64,000 nucleotides of DNA from Basidiobolus meristosporus CBS 931.73 (GCA_002104905.1 MCFE01000398.1:1-64000); one strand, 5' to 3'. Shown: positions 13,176-25,289, counted from the stretch's first letter. Numbers and translations: made by a program. Notes: generated from the sequence alone by a model not told the origin.

Positions 13176-13543
13176 TGTTATGATCTGCCGCTTGAATGTT
13201 TAAGTTAGATCAGTTTTTAGTCAAATCAATTAGTATATGTTTAGGTTATCAGTATATCAGTATTATCTATGAAATCAGTAGCATTAGTCAGCAAATGAAT
13301 CAGCAGATCCTTATCAGACAGAAATAGATATATTAAGTAGGATCTTATTGGGTGATGATGATGCAATCAAATGAGTCATCAGCCACAACCTACATTAGGA
13401 AATACAATTAGTCAGCAATTGATCTGGCAAAATGTATATAAGGAGCTGCTGGAACCTCAATAAAAATCAGTTCAAGTTTTAGTGAATACAATACTAGCTA
13501 AACTCCCTATTCCTCTACAACTCTTATACCAAGACTTGTAACA
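13176..13543 (+). repeat. 5' LTR of the gypsy element
   Basis: The LTR runs from TGTTATGATC to CTTGTAACA. It holds a TATATAAGG promoter box near 13435 and an AATAAAAATC polyA-type signal near 13460. I count one CpG in 368 bases. It appears identical to the 3' LTR. Confidence 0.92.
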
Positions 13544-13602
13544 TTGGTAGCAGCGATAACCAGAAACCTCCCTCCTGAAGAAAAGAAGAAACCACCCTCA
13601 AG

Positions 13603-16600
13603 ATGTCGGACAATCAAGAATGGAAGAATGCCATGCAGCAAATCCTGGCTCAACAGCAACAGCTACTCCAGATCCTCAGCCAACAGCAACAAGGAATGAC
13701 TACCATGGCTCAGAGCCAGCAAAGCCCTGTCAAGAGCAACTTTAGTGTGAAGGTCAACCGGTACCATGGCAGAGTCAATGAAAACCTGGGAACTTGGCTC
13801 TTTCAGATTGAAGAAGCTTTTAAAGCTAAAGGAATTGCTCCAGAGAGCAAGTTGCATTATGCAGCTTCTTACCTGGCAGATGCAGCTTTACAGTGGTACC
13901 ACAACAAGATCAGGTCAGCTACTATGATGGGATGCTCTACAATCTCTACCTGGGATGAGTTTGTGTCGGAAATTCAGGATGCTTTTGAACCTCCACACCA
14001 GCAGACACTACTAAGAAGGAAGTTAAAGACACTCAGACAGAAAGGAATGGTGCAAGAATACATCTATGAGTACAGATGTCTACTTGGACAAATTGAAAGA
14101 ATGGACCCCTTGGATCAAGTTGAATACTTTATTGATGGATTGAAAGAAAGAACTCGCAAGGAAGTCAATTACCGAAGACCTCAGACTATTGAAGAAGCCA
14201 TCAAGATTGCCATTGACTATGACTCAGCTATGTTTGGAGTTGGGAAGCCTACAGTGACTAATCAGAAAGGCTATAATCATTATGAAAGAAGACAATCAGA
14301 AGCAGTACCAATGGAAATAGACGCTATGCAGAAGAATCCCTCCTCAGAAGAATGCAAGAAGAGAGGACTTTGCTTCAATTGCCACCAGCAGGGACATATT
14401 GCAAAGTACTGCCCTCAGAGAAGAAATGGACACCAGCCAACAAGAACCTTCAACCATATTGAGTCCCATGAACACAATAATGAGGAAGATGAGCTTGAAG
14501 AAGACTCAGAACTCACCTTCCATATGACAGAAGAGTACTTGTCCCAAATGACTTCAAACTCAGGGAAGTTATTGTACCTGAATGGAGCAATCAATGGAGT
14601 ACCTGCCAAGATCATGATTGACTCAGGAGCATCGCATGAGTACATGTCAGAGCAATTTGCTTTGAAAGCTGGAATCAACTCGGAACCTACCAAATCAACT
14701 TCAGTCTCCACAGCTGATGGGAACTCCCACATAATCAACCGTATTACCCAGCCAGTAAGAATGAAGATCAATGACTATGAAGAAGACCTACAGGCTTATA
14801 TATTTGGGAACTGCAAGTTTGACCTTGTACTTGGAAAAACCTGGCTATTTTGTCGTAATCCATCAATCAACTGGAGAACCCATGCTACTCAGATCCAAAA
14901 AGACAACAAGACCTATGAGCTATTACCTGCCAGGCTGGATTTCAACTTGGTCAATTCCAGTGTGTGTGAGACAAGTGAACTTAGCAAGACCCAGTTCTGT
15001 AGAGCACTTAGAAAAGGTACCGAGATGTTCCTCATGGCGGTATTACAGGAGGATTCCTCTACCCCAGCACCCCAGCAGGTCCAGACTCTCTTGAAGAAAT
15101 ACTCAGACGTGTTTCCAGATGAGCTTGTAAGCCTACCACCAGTCAGAGACGTGGATCATGCCATTGACACAGGAGATAGCCCTCCAGTAAGCAAGACACC
15201 TTACAGAATGAGTCCATTGGAATTGGAGGAAATGAAGAGACAAATTGATCAGCTATTGGAGCAAGGATACATCAGGCCCAGTAAGTCACCCTGGGGAGCA
15301 CCAGTGCTTTTTGTGAAAAAGAAGGATGGAACACTTAGGATGTGCATGGACTACAGAGCCCTGAACTCAGTTACCGTCAAGAATAAGTACCCCATACCTC
15401 GGATTGATGAGCTTTTAGACCAACTTAATGGAGCCACTATTTTCAGCAAGATTGACCTCATGTCAGGATACAACCAGATTAGGGTAAAACCAGAAGATAT
15501 CCCTAAGACAGCATTCAGGACCAGATATGGACATTACGAGTACTTAGTCATGAGTTTTGGCCTCACTAATGCCCCTGCAACATTCATGACGCTGATGCAG
15601 ACTGTCTTTCAGGAGTACTTAGACAAGTTTGTGATAATCTACCTGGATGACATATTGATATACAGCAAGACAGAAAAGGATCACATGGTACACATTGAAA
15701 AGGTGTTGAAGAAACTAAGAGAGAACAAGCTATATGGCAAGCTAGCCAAGTGTGAATTCTTCAAGGAACACGTAGAATATCTGGGACACATAGTGACTAG
15801 CACAGGAGTAACCTTAGACCCCAAGAAGGTGGAAGTAATCAAGAATTTGAAGCAGCCCCATAGCATATCAGAACTCAGATCCTTCCTTGGAATGGTTTCC
15901 TATTATCGGAGATTTGTCAAGTCATTTGCAAGTATTGCAGCCCCTTTAACTGATATCCTCAAGAAAGACAATACCTACAAGTGGGACATAGCTTGTGAGA
16001 CTGCCTTCCAGACGCTAAAGAATGAACTTGCTAAGTTGCCAAGCTTAAGAATACCAGACTTCAGAAAAGAGTTCACTCTATGCACAGATGCTTCAGATTA
16101 TGCAATTGGTGGAGTGCTGAGCCAAGAACACGAGGGAAAGGACTACCCTGTTGCCTTTGAATCCAAGAAACTGAACTCAGCAGAACAAAACTATCCAGTC
16201 CATGAGAAGGAGATGCTTGCTATAATACACTGTTTGAAGACATGGAGATGCTATATTGAAGGAGTCAAATGCACTGTGAAGACTGATCATGCCTCCCTCA
16301 AGTATATATTTACTCAGAAGGTACTCTCTAGAAGAATGACAAGATGGAGTGAATACATTCAGCAATTTGACCTGGAGATTGTCTACTGCCCTGGAAAAAA
16401 CAACACGGTTGCTGATGCCTTATCAAGATTAGATCAAGTTGCACAACTCAACTTGGTGCATGAATCAGATTGGCCTAGCCTATTACCAAAGTACTTGGAG
16501 GACCAAGCCATTCCTAATGAGGTGGATGAAGATATCAAGAAGATAATCCGGGATGAAGCCAGCAAATTTGTTGTACAGGATGAAACACTCTACCGAATTG

Positions 16601-17736
16601 TTGATGGAAGCCCTATTGCCTATTGTCCTTATGTTGCTCGCCTGGATTTAATACATAAGCTACACAATGGATATGGACATCTTGGGATTGAAGGAACCTA
16701 TAGCCTTGTAAAAGCCAGAGCATGGTGGCCCAGAATGAAACAAGACATTGAGAAGCTAGTAAAAACATGCCCAAACTGCCAAATCAATCAAGGCCAGCCA
16801 CAAAGAATTGCCGAACTCTTCCCTTTGGAGCCTGTCAGACCATTTGAGAGATGGGGAATTGACTTTATTGGAAGACTGCCAACTACCAGGAAATGTAACC
16901 GTTGGATCCTAGTAGCTATTGACCATGCCACTAAATGGCCAGTTGCTAAAGCCGTACCAATAGCCAGTGAACAAGAAGTTGCAAGTTTCATTTACCATGA
17001 GATCCTGATGAAGTTTGGATGCCCTGTGGAGATCTTATCCGATAGAGGTGCAAACTTTATGGCAAAGACATTAGAGGCTTACCTGGAAATGCAGCAGATC
17101 AGACACTTGAAAACCTCGGCATATCACCCCAGAACTAATGGAGTCACTGAGCGGTTTAATGGATTATTTGGAAAAATGCTGACTAAGTATGCAAATGGAG
17201 TTGTCAGTAGATGGGATGAGTATATAGACCAAGCACTCTTTGCATGCAGAGTCAGAGTACACAACACCACCCAGCAATCACCATTTTACTTAGTTTATGG
17301 ATGTGAACCTAGGATTCCAGGAGATCTCACACAACCCAAGCTTACCGATGCCTTAGAAGATGAACTTAGTCAGCCAAGTAGACACCAGCAACTGGAACAA
17401 AGACGTCAAGAGGCACAGACCAAAGTATCTCAAAGTGCAGAAAAGATGAAGCAGAGATTTGATAAGACTATAGCACCAGAAGCATTGACAGTTGGGAACT
17501 TTGTATTGCTAAGAAACAACACTCGGAAGAAGTTTGAGCCACAATGGACAGGACCATTCAAGATCATCAGAGAATGTCCATTTGCAACTTACCAACTGGT
17601 GGACAAGCAAGGTAATATCCGGGAAGACTTAGTGCATAGGGACAGACTCAAGCTTGCAAGACTTGCTGATAATACTGAACCATCAAGATATTGGTATCAC
17701 AAGAAAAGAGATTCAGGAGAACCCTCTCAACTTTAG
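13603..17736 (+). CDS. Gag–Pol polyprotein of the Ty3/gypsy retrotransposon
   Basis: This single 1377-residue frame encodes all parts needed for retrotransposition. Gag has a glutamine-rich start and ends with a CCHC zinc knuckle at about residues 257–270. The aspartic protease motif DSGAS is near 340. Reverse transcriptase has the catalytic YLDD at 680–683. RNase H has TDAS near 828. Integrase has an HHCC zinc site starting near 1021 and the catalytic triad D1087, D1147, E1183 (D-35-E). Protease before RT, RNase H and integrase is the Ty3/gypsy order. I see no chromodomain at the C-terminus. Gag and Pol share one frame, so no frameshift is needed. The start ATG lies 60 nt after the 5' LTR, following the presumed primer site. 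Confidence 0.96.
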   Translation: MSDNQEWKNAMQQILAQQQQLLQILSQQQQGMTTMAQSQQSPVKSNFSVKVNRYHGRVNENLGTWLFQIEEAFKAKGIAPESKLHYAASYLADAALQWYHNKIRSATMMGCSTISTWDEFVSEIQDAFEPPHQQTLLRRKLKTLRQKGMVQEYIYEYRCLLGQIERMDPLDQVEYFIDGLKERTRKEVNYRRPQTIEEAIKIAIDYDSAMFGVGKPTVTNQKGYNHYERRQSEAVPMEIDAMQKNPSSEECKKRGLCFNCHQQGHIAKYCPQRRNGHQPTRTFNHIESHEHNNEEDELEEDSELTFHMTEEYLSQMTSNSGKLLYLNGAINGVPAKIMIDSGASHEYMSEQFALKAGINSEPTKSTSVSTADGNSHIINRITQPVRMKINDYEEDLQAYIFGNCKFDLVLGKTWLFCRNPSINWRTHATQIQKDNKTYELLPARLDFNLVNSSVCETSELSKTQFCRALRKGTEMFLMAVLQEDSSTPAPQQVQTLLKKYSDVFPDELVSLPPVRDVDHAIDTGDSPPVSKTPYRMSPLELEEMKRQIDQLLEQGYIRPSKSPWGAPVLFVKKKDGTLRMCMDYRALNSVTVKNKYPIPRIDELLDQLNGATIFSKIDLMSGYNQIRVKPEDIPKTAFRTRYGHYEYLVMSFGLTNAPATFMTLMQTVFQEYLDKFVIIYLDDILIYSKTEKDHMVHIEKVLKKLRENKLYGKLAKCEFFKEHVEYLGHIVTSTGVTLDPKKVEVIKNLKQPHSISELRSFLGMVSYYRRFVKSFASIAAPLTDILKKDNTYKWDIACETAFQTLKNELAKLPSLRIPDFRKEFTLCTDASDYAIGGVLSQEHEGKDYPVAFESKKLNSAEQNYPVHEKEMLAIIHCLKTWRCYIEGVKCTVKTDHASLKYIFTQKVLSRRMTRWSEYIQQFDLEIVYCPGKNNTVADALSRLDQVAQLNLVHESDWPSLLPKYLEDQAIPNEVDEDIKKIIRDEASKFVVQDETLYRIVDGSPIAYCPYVARLDLIHKLHNGYGHLGIEGTYSLVKARAWWPRMKQDIEKLVKTCPNCQINQGQPQRIAELFPLEPVRPFERWGIDFIGRLPTTRKCNRWILVAIDHATKWPVAKAVPIASEQEVASFIYHEILMKFGCPVEILSDRGANFMAKTLEAYLEMQQIRHLKTSAYHPRTNGVTERFNGLFGKMLTKYANGVVSRWDEYIDQALFACRVRVHNTTQQSPFYLVYGCEPRIPGDLTQPKLTDALEDELSQPSRHQQLEQRRQEAQTKVSQSAEKMKQRFDKTIAPEALTVGNFVLLRNNTRKKFEPQWTGPFKIIRECPFATYQLVDKQGNIREDLVHRDRLKLARLADNTEPSRYWYHKKRDSGEPSQL

Positions 17737-17746
17737 TAGGGGAGAA

Positions 17747-18114
17747 TGTTATGATCTGCCGCTTGAATGTTTAAGTTAGATCAGTTTTTAGTCAAATCAA
17801 TTAGTATATGTTTAGGTTATCAGTATATCAGTATTATCTATGAAATCAGTAGCATTAGTCAGCAAATGAATCAGCAGATCCTTATCAGACAGAAATAGAT
17901 ATATTAAGTAGGATCTTATTGGGTGATGATGATGCAATCAAATGAGTCATCAGCCACAACCTACATTAGGAAATACAATTAGTCAGCAATTGATCTGGCA
18001 AAATGTATATAAGGAGCTGCTGGAACCTCAATAAAAATCAGTTCAAGTTTTAGTGAATACAATACTAGCTAAACTCCCTATTCCTCTACAACTCTTATAC
18101 CAAGACTTGTAACA
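17747..18114 (+). repeat. 3' LTR of the gypsy element
   Basis: This 368-bp LTR is the same sequence as the 5' LTR by eye. It is preceded by the purine-rich tract GTAGGGGAGAA that would prime plus-strand synthesis and is followed by the TTAC target duplication. The Gag–Pol stop codon lies 11 nt upstream of it. Confidence 0.92.
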
Positions 18115-18455
18115 TTACTAACCCTGAAACTGTTACAGAACGCTCCTGAATATTGAGAAAACCTCTTTATTTAGTGTTACAGCTATATTACTTCTAAAAA
18201 GGTATAAATACTGAACTTTTTTGCTAATAAACAGCAGTTCAACTATTATCAATATTTCTTGATAAGTTCCTTATATCCAAATCACTACTTAAATTGCAAC
18301 AGAGACTCCCCAGGTAATGAGCAAATAGTTAAATGTATGCAGTCTTGCAGTAAGTATAAATACTATGTTGCAATTCAATATATCAACTAGTAAATATCAT
18401 GCAAGTCTTCTAATGCTCCATTTGACTTCCAATATATCCCTCTAATATTTCAACA

Positions 18456-19190
18456 ATTCCATCCTCAGATGTATATGAGTATATCACCTCACACTATTTC
18501 TGATACTTAATGTAGATATGTAGCTTCTCTAATACATGTCCCACAGAGTCTCAGGATCATTAGTAACAAAAATGGTACCACTGCAAGATTGATGTCTCTG
18601 AAATCACTGATCTTTGGCCATATATAGAGAGGCATTATATATCAATCTGATCCTCCAGATATGGGCAAGCTGTTCTCTATATCTGTGTGCACATCCAACT
18701 CAAGACTAGGGTGGAAGGTGGCCTCAAAGTGTTTGCGCATTGTTTACATACTAAGGTGGTTCAGACTTATGCCAAATCACTACAAGAATTTGGGAGCCTG
18801 ATTGACTGAAATAGTCTAATCCACACCAAGGTACATGGGAATCCTGAACATAGCTCCTAGATGTAATGATGATAAGTATAATAGCGTTAATACATATATC
18901 ATGTAGTATGCTCCTTGTTGATTTGGACTCCTTGCTGGGATTTTGCACTAGACTTGTTCCATAATACCATGCCAGGGCTTGCAGCGCAATCCGCGGTTGT
19001 AAAGAACAATTGGGCACAATATTATAGCTATCAGAAGGCAGGATTGTTCTTGGACAACTGTGCAATATGTGGGACAATCTCGCACACTATGGCACAATCT
19101 GACTCAATGAGGTTGGCACGGATGATTGCGCCAACTTGTAATGTTTGCATCACGTGCGTGATTGGATACCGCTATTATGGCAGGTAAAAT
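18456..19190. other. No gene recognised
   Basis: This AT-rich stretch has only short frames. From about 18950 CpG dinucleotides become more frequent and AGACTTGTTCCAT resembles the MITE terminal motif, so a small inverted-repeat element may begin there. I cannot find its other end. Confidence 0.4.
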
Positions 19191-19679
19191 CCGGTATTTG
19201 GATATGTTTCTTTAATGTGAATGGAAATAAATGTGTATCACACTATAAACTACACTGATACTTACCATGTTGGTTACCATCATTCCAATTGGATGGTATC
19301 TCAATGGTTAATTGGTCCAAAAGTATCCTGAAGCTGGCAGCCCACAATTGGCTTATTGACTACTGAAAAAGCTACTTGATTTGCCATCAGATATCCCATT
19401 TTGCCCATTGAGCAAGTAAATCCCTGATCCTAGTGATTGGATAAGGTGTCATAGCTAGCACGCAAGCAATTGTGTAGGTGCAAAACAGATCCAATAGCTG
19501 CACTGGTATTACAGTTGACGTATATATATGCAGGGTGTTTATTTATAGGGGTTCTGTCTCATATGTGAGACAACCTTGATATTACTTATATCAAAAATTT
19601 GATGATCACTGATTTGCAATGGCTTGATTTGGATTGCAAAAAAAAGGGTTGTTGGGATTATTACAAATGTGAGCAATTC

Positions 19680-20960
19680 AAAGCCATTGCATCATATTCT
19701 CCTGGGTTTTTTTCTCACAGGGATTACTACTGAAGCATTTGGTAGTGACTCACTTTGCACACCTATACTACTTCCTGGCTGACTATCATCTTGGCTACTT
19801 GTGTATTTGTAGTCAGTATTTTGCCTCCTAGTTGATGAGTGCAATGCTGCAGCTTGGCCATGCTGAACTGCTCCAACTGAACCAACTGAACCAGCCTGTA
19901 GTGCCACACGCTGACACGTTCTTTTACTTGCCAAGGGCTCCGGTGGTTGAGGCACTTCATGTTGGTCATCATCAGTCAGTTCACCAGAAGTAACTTGCTG
20001 ATGGTCAGGCAAGACAGCACGTGCAGGTGCGCCTTGACACGTTGAGATGGCCCTTGGCTGAGTTTGATGTGATGCTGCATGTTGACGCAACTTGGTCCGC
20101 TCCAATGGACTCATGTCTAAATGAGCAGTTTGGCAAGTTCTTGTAGTTTTGCTCTGAAGCGCACGCATTGACTCAATGCAGGGTGTTCTGGTAAAGGGTG
20201 TTGGCATGGTCTGGACTGACATGCGCTGGCATGCTATGGTTGCAAGAGATGGTAGGGAATCCAGCAAGGCGTGCTGGCGCAATCTGGACAATGTTCCTGG
20301 CGGTCTGTATTCTTCCTCCTGAAGCTCACCATCTGATTCCTCAAGGTATTCACTTACCCTCTGTCTGATACTTTGGAGCTGTTGCCTGGATGAGTCCTGT
20401 GTATATTGCCCTCAGAAGCCACTTAGCTCTACTAATATATCACGTAGTACATTAGTCATTTGAGGCAAAAACTCATTCAAAATCTCTTTGATTCCCAAAG
20501 TTGAGGCACAAACGGACATGTCTGGCTGGTACTGTGCAAATTGCGCACAAAATTGTTCCCATGCAGCTTCTTTGTCAAATCCCCTCACTCTCAGCTCATT
20601 CTTGTTTCAATACTTGTCTTGCTATATATCTTTTTACATACATTGGCTGGCATCTTGATGTAGAACTCATGCCATAGCTTTCTACTCAAATTCTTCCATC
20701 TTTGTTAACTCTCTGAGGTATCAAGTTCTGCTAGATTAATCAGTAGTGCCCAAATATCTGTATGAAGGCTCATCATAAACACTTGGGCCATACTAAAATC
20801 ATTTGGCAAGAACTCAAATGGATTTGACATCAACTTTTCCAGTGTGGACCGCGCTTGTGAGCTGGGGGATGGGTTTTGTCTGGGTTGTACTAAAGATGAG
20901 TTGAGGCTTGGTATGGGGACCATAGCAACGGATTTGGACACTTATACAGCAGTATATTGG
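19680..20960 (-). pseudogene. Harbinger partner protein, nearly intact
   Basis: Read on the minus strand from about 20940, pieces of one protein of roughly 400 residues follow: a Ser/Pro-rich start, a WALLINLAELD segment, an acidic-basic middle with FDKEAAWEQFCAQF, then ILNEFLPQMTNVLRD and a long Gln/Ser-rich half ending in the basic tail RKKPRR. The longest clean frame is 19692–20291. It stays open further upstream to an in-frame TGA near 20416, which could be a CGA changed by CpG decay. I expect a Myb/SANT-like partner by analogy with Harbinger elements, but I do not see a convincing Myb motif. Confidence 0.55.
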
Positions 20961-21282
20961 CATCAACCTAGTCTTATACAAAATATATATGAAAACTAAT
21001 GTGATTGTTGAATTTTCCATATATCATGCATGATGCATCTTGGATTGCGTTGACACAGATCAGATCACATCAATCGCAGATTTTCTATTTGATTATAGAC
21101 CTATGAGTTAAGCATCAATAAAAGTACCAAGGCATTGTTTGCGGATGATTTTTGCAACATAATGATGGGATACATGGCAATTGATGGAGATTTAACCATA
21201 ATGTATTAAAAATCAGATAAATAACGCAGATTGCGCCAAATTGATTCAAACCACCTCCATACAATCATCCATCAATTTTACT

Positions 21283-22078
21283 ATGACTTACTCATCTGAA
21301 TGGTCTTTTCTCATCAATCCCATCACTACCACTGGATTTCCTTTTGACACACTGGAGGAGATCTATTCCAAGTACTGTGGACCATCAACCCCAATCTACT
21401 CAAGGAGATCCCTTGTTAGGCTTCTCTGCTATTACAAGAACTATTGCCCTACAAGGTTTCATACTACCATCCATGGCAACAAAAGTCATAAAAGCTTTCA
21501 GTCCCAGCTGACAGCAATGGAGAACCACCTTGCAGAGGGTATGAATGACTTAGAGCAAGCTTGGAATACTAGGTTCAGAAGCTCCAATAGACTTCGATAT
21601 CCCTGAGTGTTCAGCAACAGGTTCCATATCAGGAGTATTTTGGATACCTTCCCAGTGAGGATTAACAGACCTTCTAGAGGGCAGAGGCACTTTTATTCTG
21701 GCAAGTACAAGGCACACTGTGTGAAGTTTCAAGCACTGTCTGACATTGAGGGTAACATCATCTGGTTTAGTGGGCCATTTGCTGGAAGTAGGCATGACAA
21801 AGCACTCTGGGTAGAGAATCATCCTCAATTCAGTAGAGGGGAGAAATGTATGGCAGACTTAGCCTATATAGGAGAGGATTGTCAGAGATTAGGATGTATT
21901 ACAGCTTAGAGGAAGCCAAGGAATGGAGTGCTTAGCAGGAAGCAGAAGCTCTACAATGAGATATTTAATCATTTCAGAGTAAGGGTAGAGCACACATTTG
22001 GATATCTGAAGAGATTCAGCATATTGGCAGGTAAATACAGAGGAAAGTTATATAGGAGAAAACAGCAGAATAGGTAAA
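21283..22078 (+). pseudogene. Harbinger-type DDE transposase (DDE_Tnp_4)
   Basis: Two frames (21241–21606 and 21607–21909) and a third stretch to about 22078 together resemble a HARBI1/PIF nuclease. There is an N-terminal segment ending near AWNTRFRSSNR, then the RNase H-like core with LDTFPVRINRP, an AL(S)D…G…FSGPFAGSRHD block, ADLAYIG with the second acidic residue, and RVEHTFGYLKRF with the third. In-frame stops at about 21604 and 21907 break the gene, unless a small intron removes the first. Nuclease chemistry would be DDE cut-and-paste transposition. Probably inactive. Confidence 0.7.
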
Positions 22079-22249
22079 ATAGTTAAGATACTTGTTAATG
22101 CACAGTATGTTCATACAAGAAGACATCCACTGAGAGAAATGTGTCTGGAGCATTATGAAGAGTAAATAAAGCAAGGAAAGCACTGTTCTGAGCAACACAA
22201 GTAAGATTGAATAAAATTACCAGTAACTGTATCATACCACTGGCATCAT

Positions 22250-22347
22250 TATAGAAATTATAGTGCCAGATAGTGCCATAGAGTGCCAGATTGATCCAGC
22301 ACCATAAGCAGGCTGGCATTTTGTGGCACTATCCAACAGAACAAGTC
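22250..22347. mobile_element. MITE fragment
   Basis: The stretch ends GGCACTATCCAACAGAACAAGTC followed by TA, the inverted form of the MITE terminal motif at 11863 and 12987. It contains the repeated AGTGCCA motif typical of that family. The left end is not clear. Confidence 0.5.
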
Positions 22348-22624
22348 TACTTTCTCAAAGTCTGATCTTTCTGCACATTCCATAACTTGAGATTTGCTCA
22401 TCATTACCTCCTTGAAATACAGCCTTTCTCTTCTCTTAGTGTCTTCTTTAAGGGCCAAGGCCTCTTGCTCCATAACCATATATCCTAGTTAGCAGTTCTT
22501 AGCAACAGCAGTGCTTTTCTGTCTTTTATAACTTCAGGTAGACAAGGCAGTCTTTATCTGGAATGAAGGCACAACACCAAAGCAAAGTAGACTCCCATAA
22601 TATAGCAAGCTTGAGGCTCATAAC

Positions 22625-22974
22625 CTGCCAAAATATTAGAGAGAGATATATTGGAGGAAAATGGAGAATTGGAATAAATATGTAATATTCATGGGTTGAT
22701 TTATTGAGTTGCAACACAATAGTGATATTTATTGCAGAACTAAATAAACATAACTATTTGGTCAGTATTAAGGGAGTCTCAGGAGTTCATGTGCCAAGTG
22801 TTAGCTCATTTGGACAAGTTTCAGATTTTCCTAAAATTCTTTACCTCACTAATTCCCAATAGTTGGTGAGTGTCTGACAAACTAATTTCTAGTTTACTAT
22901 TCTGATACTCATCATTTAACCAAGTGCCAGTTCATAATATATTAATAATTAGCTGGACTCCTACTTTCTTCAAC
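22625..22974 (+). repeat. LTR-3 copy
   Basis: The stretch aligns along its length with 26532–26879 and, in reverse, with the split copy at 12608–18455. It shares the segments GTTGATTTATTGAGTTGCAA, a CATGTGCCAAGT block and a final TTCAACA end. It carries no coding frame. Family assignment beyond 'LTR-like, TG…CA ends' is not possible from the sequence. Confidence 0.6.
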
Positions 22975-23753
22975 ATCTTCTCCTATACCATTTGGAGTGC
23001 ACTCTTTGGTCATAAAAATAATGCAAAGGCCTTTTTGCTACAGCTGATTTTCATCTTCACCTTTCAGATTTGGGAGTCAAATCCATCCAGTTTTTCAGCA
23101 ATGGTCAAAGTTGCCATAATAGCTGAAGTTGTACTCCAGAGAGTGGTGGCTTGGGGCTCATTACCTGCTGTAAGAGTATATGACATATATAAAGATTTAT
23201 TGAATGTAAAAGCAGTATTTATACTTTAAATGGCCTTGGCAAAGCAAACATGTAAAGCATGTAATGCTTGTGGCTACTTGCACAATTTGGCAAATTCCAA
23301 TGTCCTGGGTATGTGGAAATCCAAACAAAACATTGCAAGTAAATCCCCATAAGAAACTAAATCAGAATTCTCAAGGATCTGTAGGAGATGCTCTAAGTAG
23401 CTAACTCAGGTGATGTCAGGTGTAATTACAGATTGTGGTTTTCTCTTAATGATACTGAGTGTTGAGGGAGTATTTCTGCTTTAACATACCCTTGGCATGA
23501 AAAGCATTGAAAATATGCTTATGAGGGTCCCACAAATACATGTGCAAAGCATGGGTGTTTTTGGAAAACTTTAGATAGCTTTCATACTCCGGGTACCTGG
23601 AATCTTGGGAAAATATTTTCAGTATATATCAGCAAGGAATTTGGTCAGTAGTGTCCAATATTTGTAGCTAATGATCTGAGTGACTAAGTTAGGTGAGCAT
23701 TTTGGTGAAACTGAGAATATTTACCACACTCTGTAGATGCAATAGTGTTATAG
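22975..23753. other. AT-rich stretch, no gene recognised
   Basis: The longest frame (22924–23229) has no recognisable motif and begins in repeat sequence. I find no match to other elements in the window. It is probably degraded transposon DNA. Confidence 0.4.
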
Positions 23754-24118
23754 TGCTATGATCTACCACTTTAATGTTTAAGTTAGATCGGGTTTTAGTC
23801 AAATTAGTTATTTTTATGCTTAGCTATTAGTGTATCTGTGTTATTTATCAAATTAGTAGTATCAGTCAGCAGATAAATCAGCAGATCCTTATCAGACAGA
23901 AATAGATATATCAAATACAATCTAACTGAGTGATGATGATGTAATCAAATGAGTCTTCAGCCACATCCTACATTAGGAAATACAACTAGTTAGCAACTGA
24001 TCTGGCAAAATGTATACAAGGAGCAGCTAGGATCTCAATTAAATCTGTAAAGTTTCAGTGAATACAATGCTAGCTAAACTCCCTATTTCTGTACTATTGT
24101 TATATCAAGACTTGTACA
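23754..24118 (+). repeat. Old solo LTR of the gypsy family
   Basis: The stretch matches the gypsy LTR (TG…CA ends, the CAGATCCTTATCAGACAG segment, the TGATGATGATG run) but with many substitutions and small indels, so it is the oldest copy here. The flanks ATAG and AAAG may be a decayed 4-bp duplication. Confidence 0.75.
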
Positions 24119-25250
24119 AAAGCACTGAACCAGGAGTGCTTCACAATTTATAAGATCATACAGGGAGAGTTTTGGGCTAGCATATTAATTCTCATAAATG
24201 GACTAATTTAAATCTCACAATAGGAAATTAACAATATCATGATACATATGAGGTAAGCAGTGCAGTTGAGGCTGCAAATTAGCCCTATAGTAGCTAACAC
24301 TAGTCTAAAGAGCTAAAGCAAAGTATCATCTGCAGAATGACACCAAGTGGCTTAATATTTTGGTACCCCTGTAGCACTAACTAAAATATGATTCAGCTTC
24401 CCTCTGAGCCTTGGAGCAGCTCCCAGCTTATGTTTTGCTAATATATGTGTCTCCATTTTGTTTCCTGGCAGCAAGCAAAATCTACCAAATTTTTCTATAC
24501 AGCCTCACTTAAAAAGTGGTATTTTGCATATGTGTGCCTGATGCTGAAGTACTTGAGACCTTGAAAACATTCTGCTTCTAAATAATTGCATAACAATTAT
24601 GTACAGGTCTCAACAAGTGCTGGACTCAAATAGAGCATCCCTTTGCTATCTTCTATCAATCCATGATGTTATGGTACCTCCTCTGCTGACAAGCTTGAAA
24701 GAGGACATCTACTATGTATTGTACATCAATCCAGAAACTGTTAAATATATACCTGATTGTTGTGATGCACTTCCAACAGTGCTGCATTTTATTGTATCTA
24801 CAATGACACAAGTACTGATATACTTTATGCATTAGCAACAGCTTAGTGGTTATCACTATTTTTTATTTGGTACTGAGAATCTAAGTACTACATAAGTTGC
24901 AATTGATTTCCTACCATGATGAGTTGGTCTATTCTTAAGATGACCTGCTAACAGAAAATAAAGATCACTTTGCTGTAAAGAAGAAGCTTAATCCAACAGA
25001 AACTGGCCTTGGAAAATCAAGATTCAGATCCATCATCAGGGAAGTTAACTGTGAGATATAGTTAGAGGAGAAAAGGTTGAGGTCAAAGGAGCATCAGCAG
25101 AAGCTGTGAAGTTTCAATAGAGGTAAAAGAAGGTATTCCACACCATATGTGTAACTGACTTGCTCTATTGGACAGTAAACGTGTTCTGTTGAATGGTGCT
25201 ACATAGTGCCAGCCAGGTTATAGTGCAGGATCAATCTGGCACTCTAAGGT
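24119..25250. other. No gene recognised; MITE end at about 25156
   Basis: Short chance frames only (24599–24835 plus, 24656–24856 minus). At 25155–25250 the terminal motif GACTTGCTCTATTGGACAGT and GTGCCA repeats mark a fragment of the MITE family, directly before a gypsy relic. Confidence 0.45.
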
Positions 25251-25289
25251 GCATTCTTGCAACACAATATCTATCATAATGCCATTGAT

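Larger units (their letters stand above)
13176..18114 (+). mobile_element. Intact Ty3/gypsy LTR retrotransposon
   Basis: The element is 4939 bp long: a 368-bp 5' LTR, a primer-binding-like site starting TGGTAGCAGCGAT directly after it, one 1377-codon Gag–Pol frame, a purine tract (AGGGGAGAA) and a 368-bp 3' LTR. The 4-bp target duplication TTAC flanks it (13172–13175 and 18115–18118). The two LTRs look identical base for base, so the insertion is very recent. With an uninterrupted frame it may still be active. Three older solo LTRs of the family lie at 8689, 11358 and 23754, and a gag/protease relic at 25290. Confidence 0.93.
12806..18301 (+). repeat. LTR-2 copy split by a MITE and a gypsy element
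   Basis: LTR-2 fragments 12806–12986 and 18115–18301 are the two parts of one solo LTR. The 5-bp duplication GAGAC flanks the pair (12801–12805 and 18302–18306), which proves they were once contiguous. The interruption is the 179-bp MITE followed by the 4.9-kb Ty3/gypsy element. Confidence 0.85.
12608..18455 (-). repeat. LTR-3 copy (reverse) split by nested insertions
   Basis: The outer fragments 12608–12805 and 18302–18455 together form one reverse copy of the LTR-3 family (compare 26532–26879 and 22625–22974). The ends are TGCTGAAAT…TTTCAACA. The interior is LTR-2, which itself contains a MITE and the intact gypsy element. I do not see a clear target duplication around the outer copy. Confidence 0.7.
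19190..22080. mobile_element. Harbinger-type DNA transposon, CpG-rich copy
   Basis: Two divergent genes lie here: a minus-strand accessory protein (19680–20960) and a plus-strand DDE transposase (21283–22078), separated by a short AT-rich spacer. Two divergent genes, transposase plus DNA-binding partner, is the known layout of PIF/Harbinger elements. The accessory part and the DNA beside it (19190–20560) match 7440–9150 in inverted orientation. I could not locate the terminal inverted repeats, so the ends are approximate. Confidence 0.65.
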
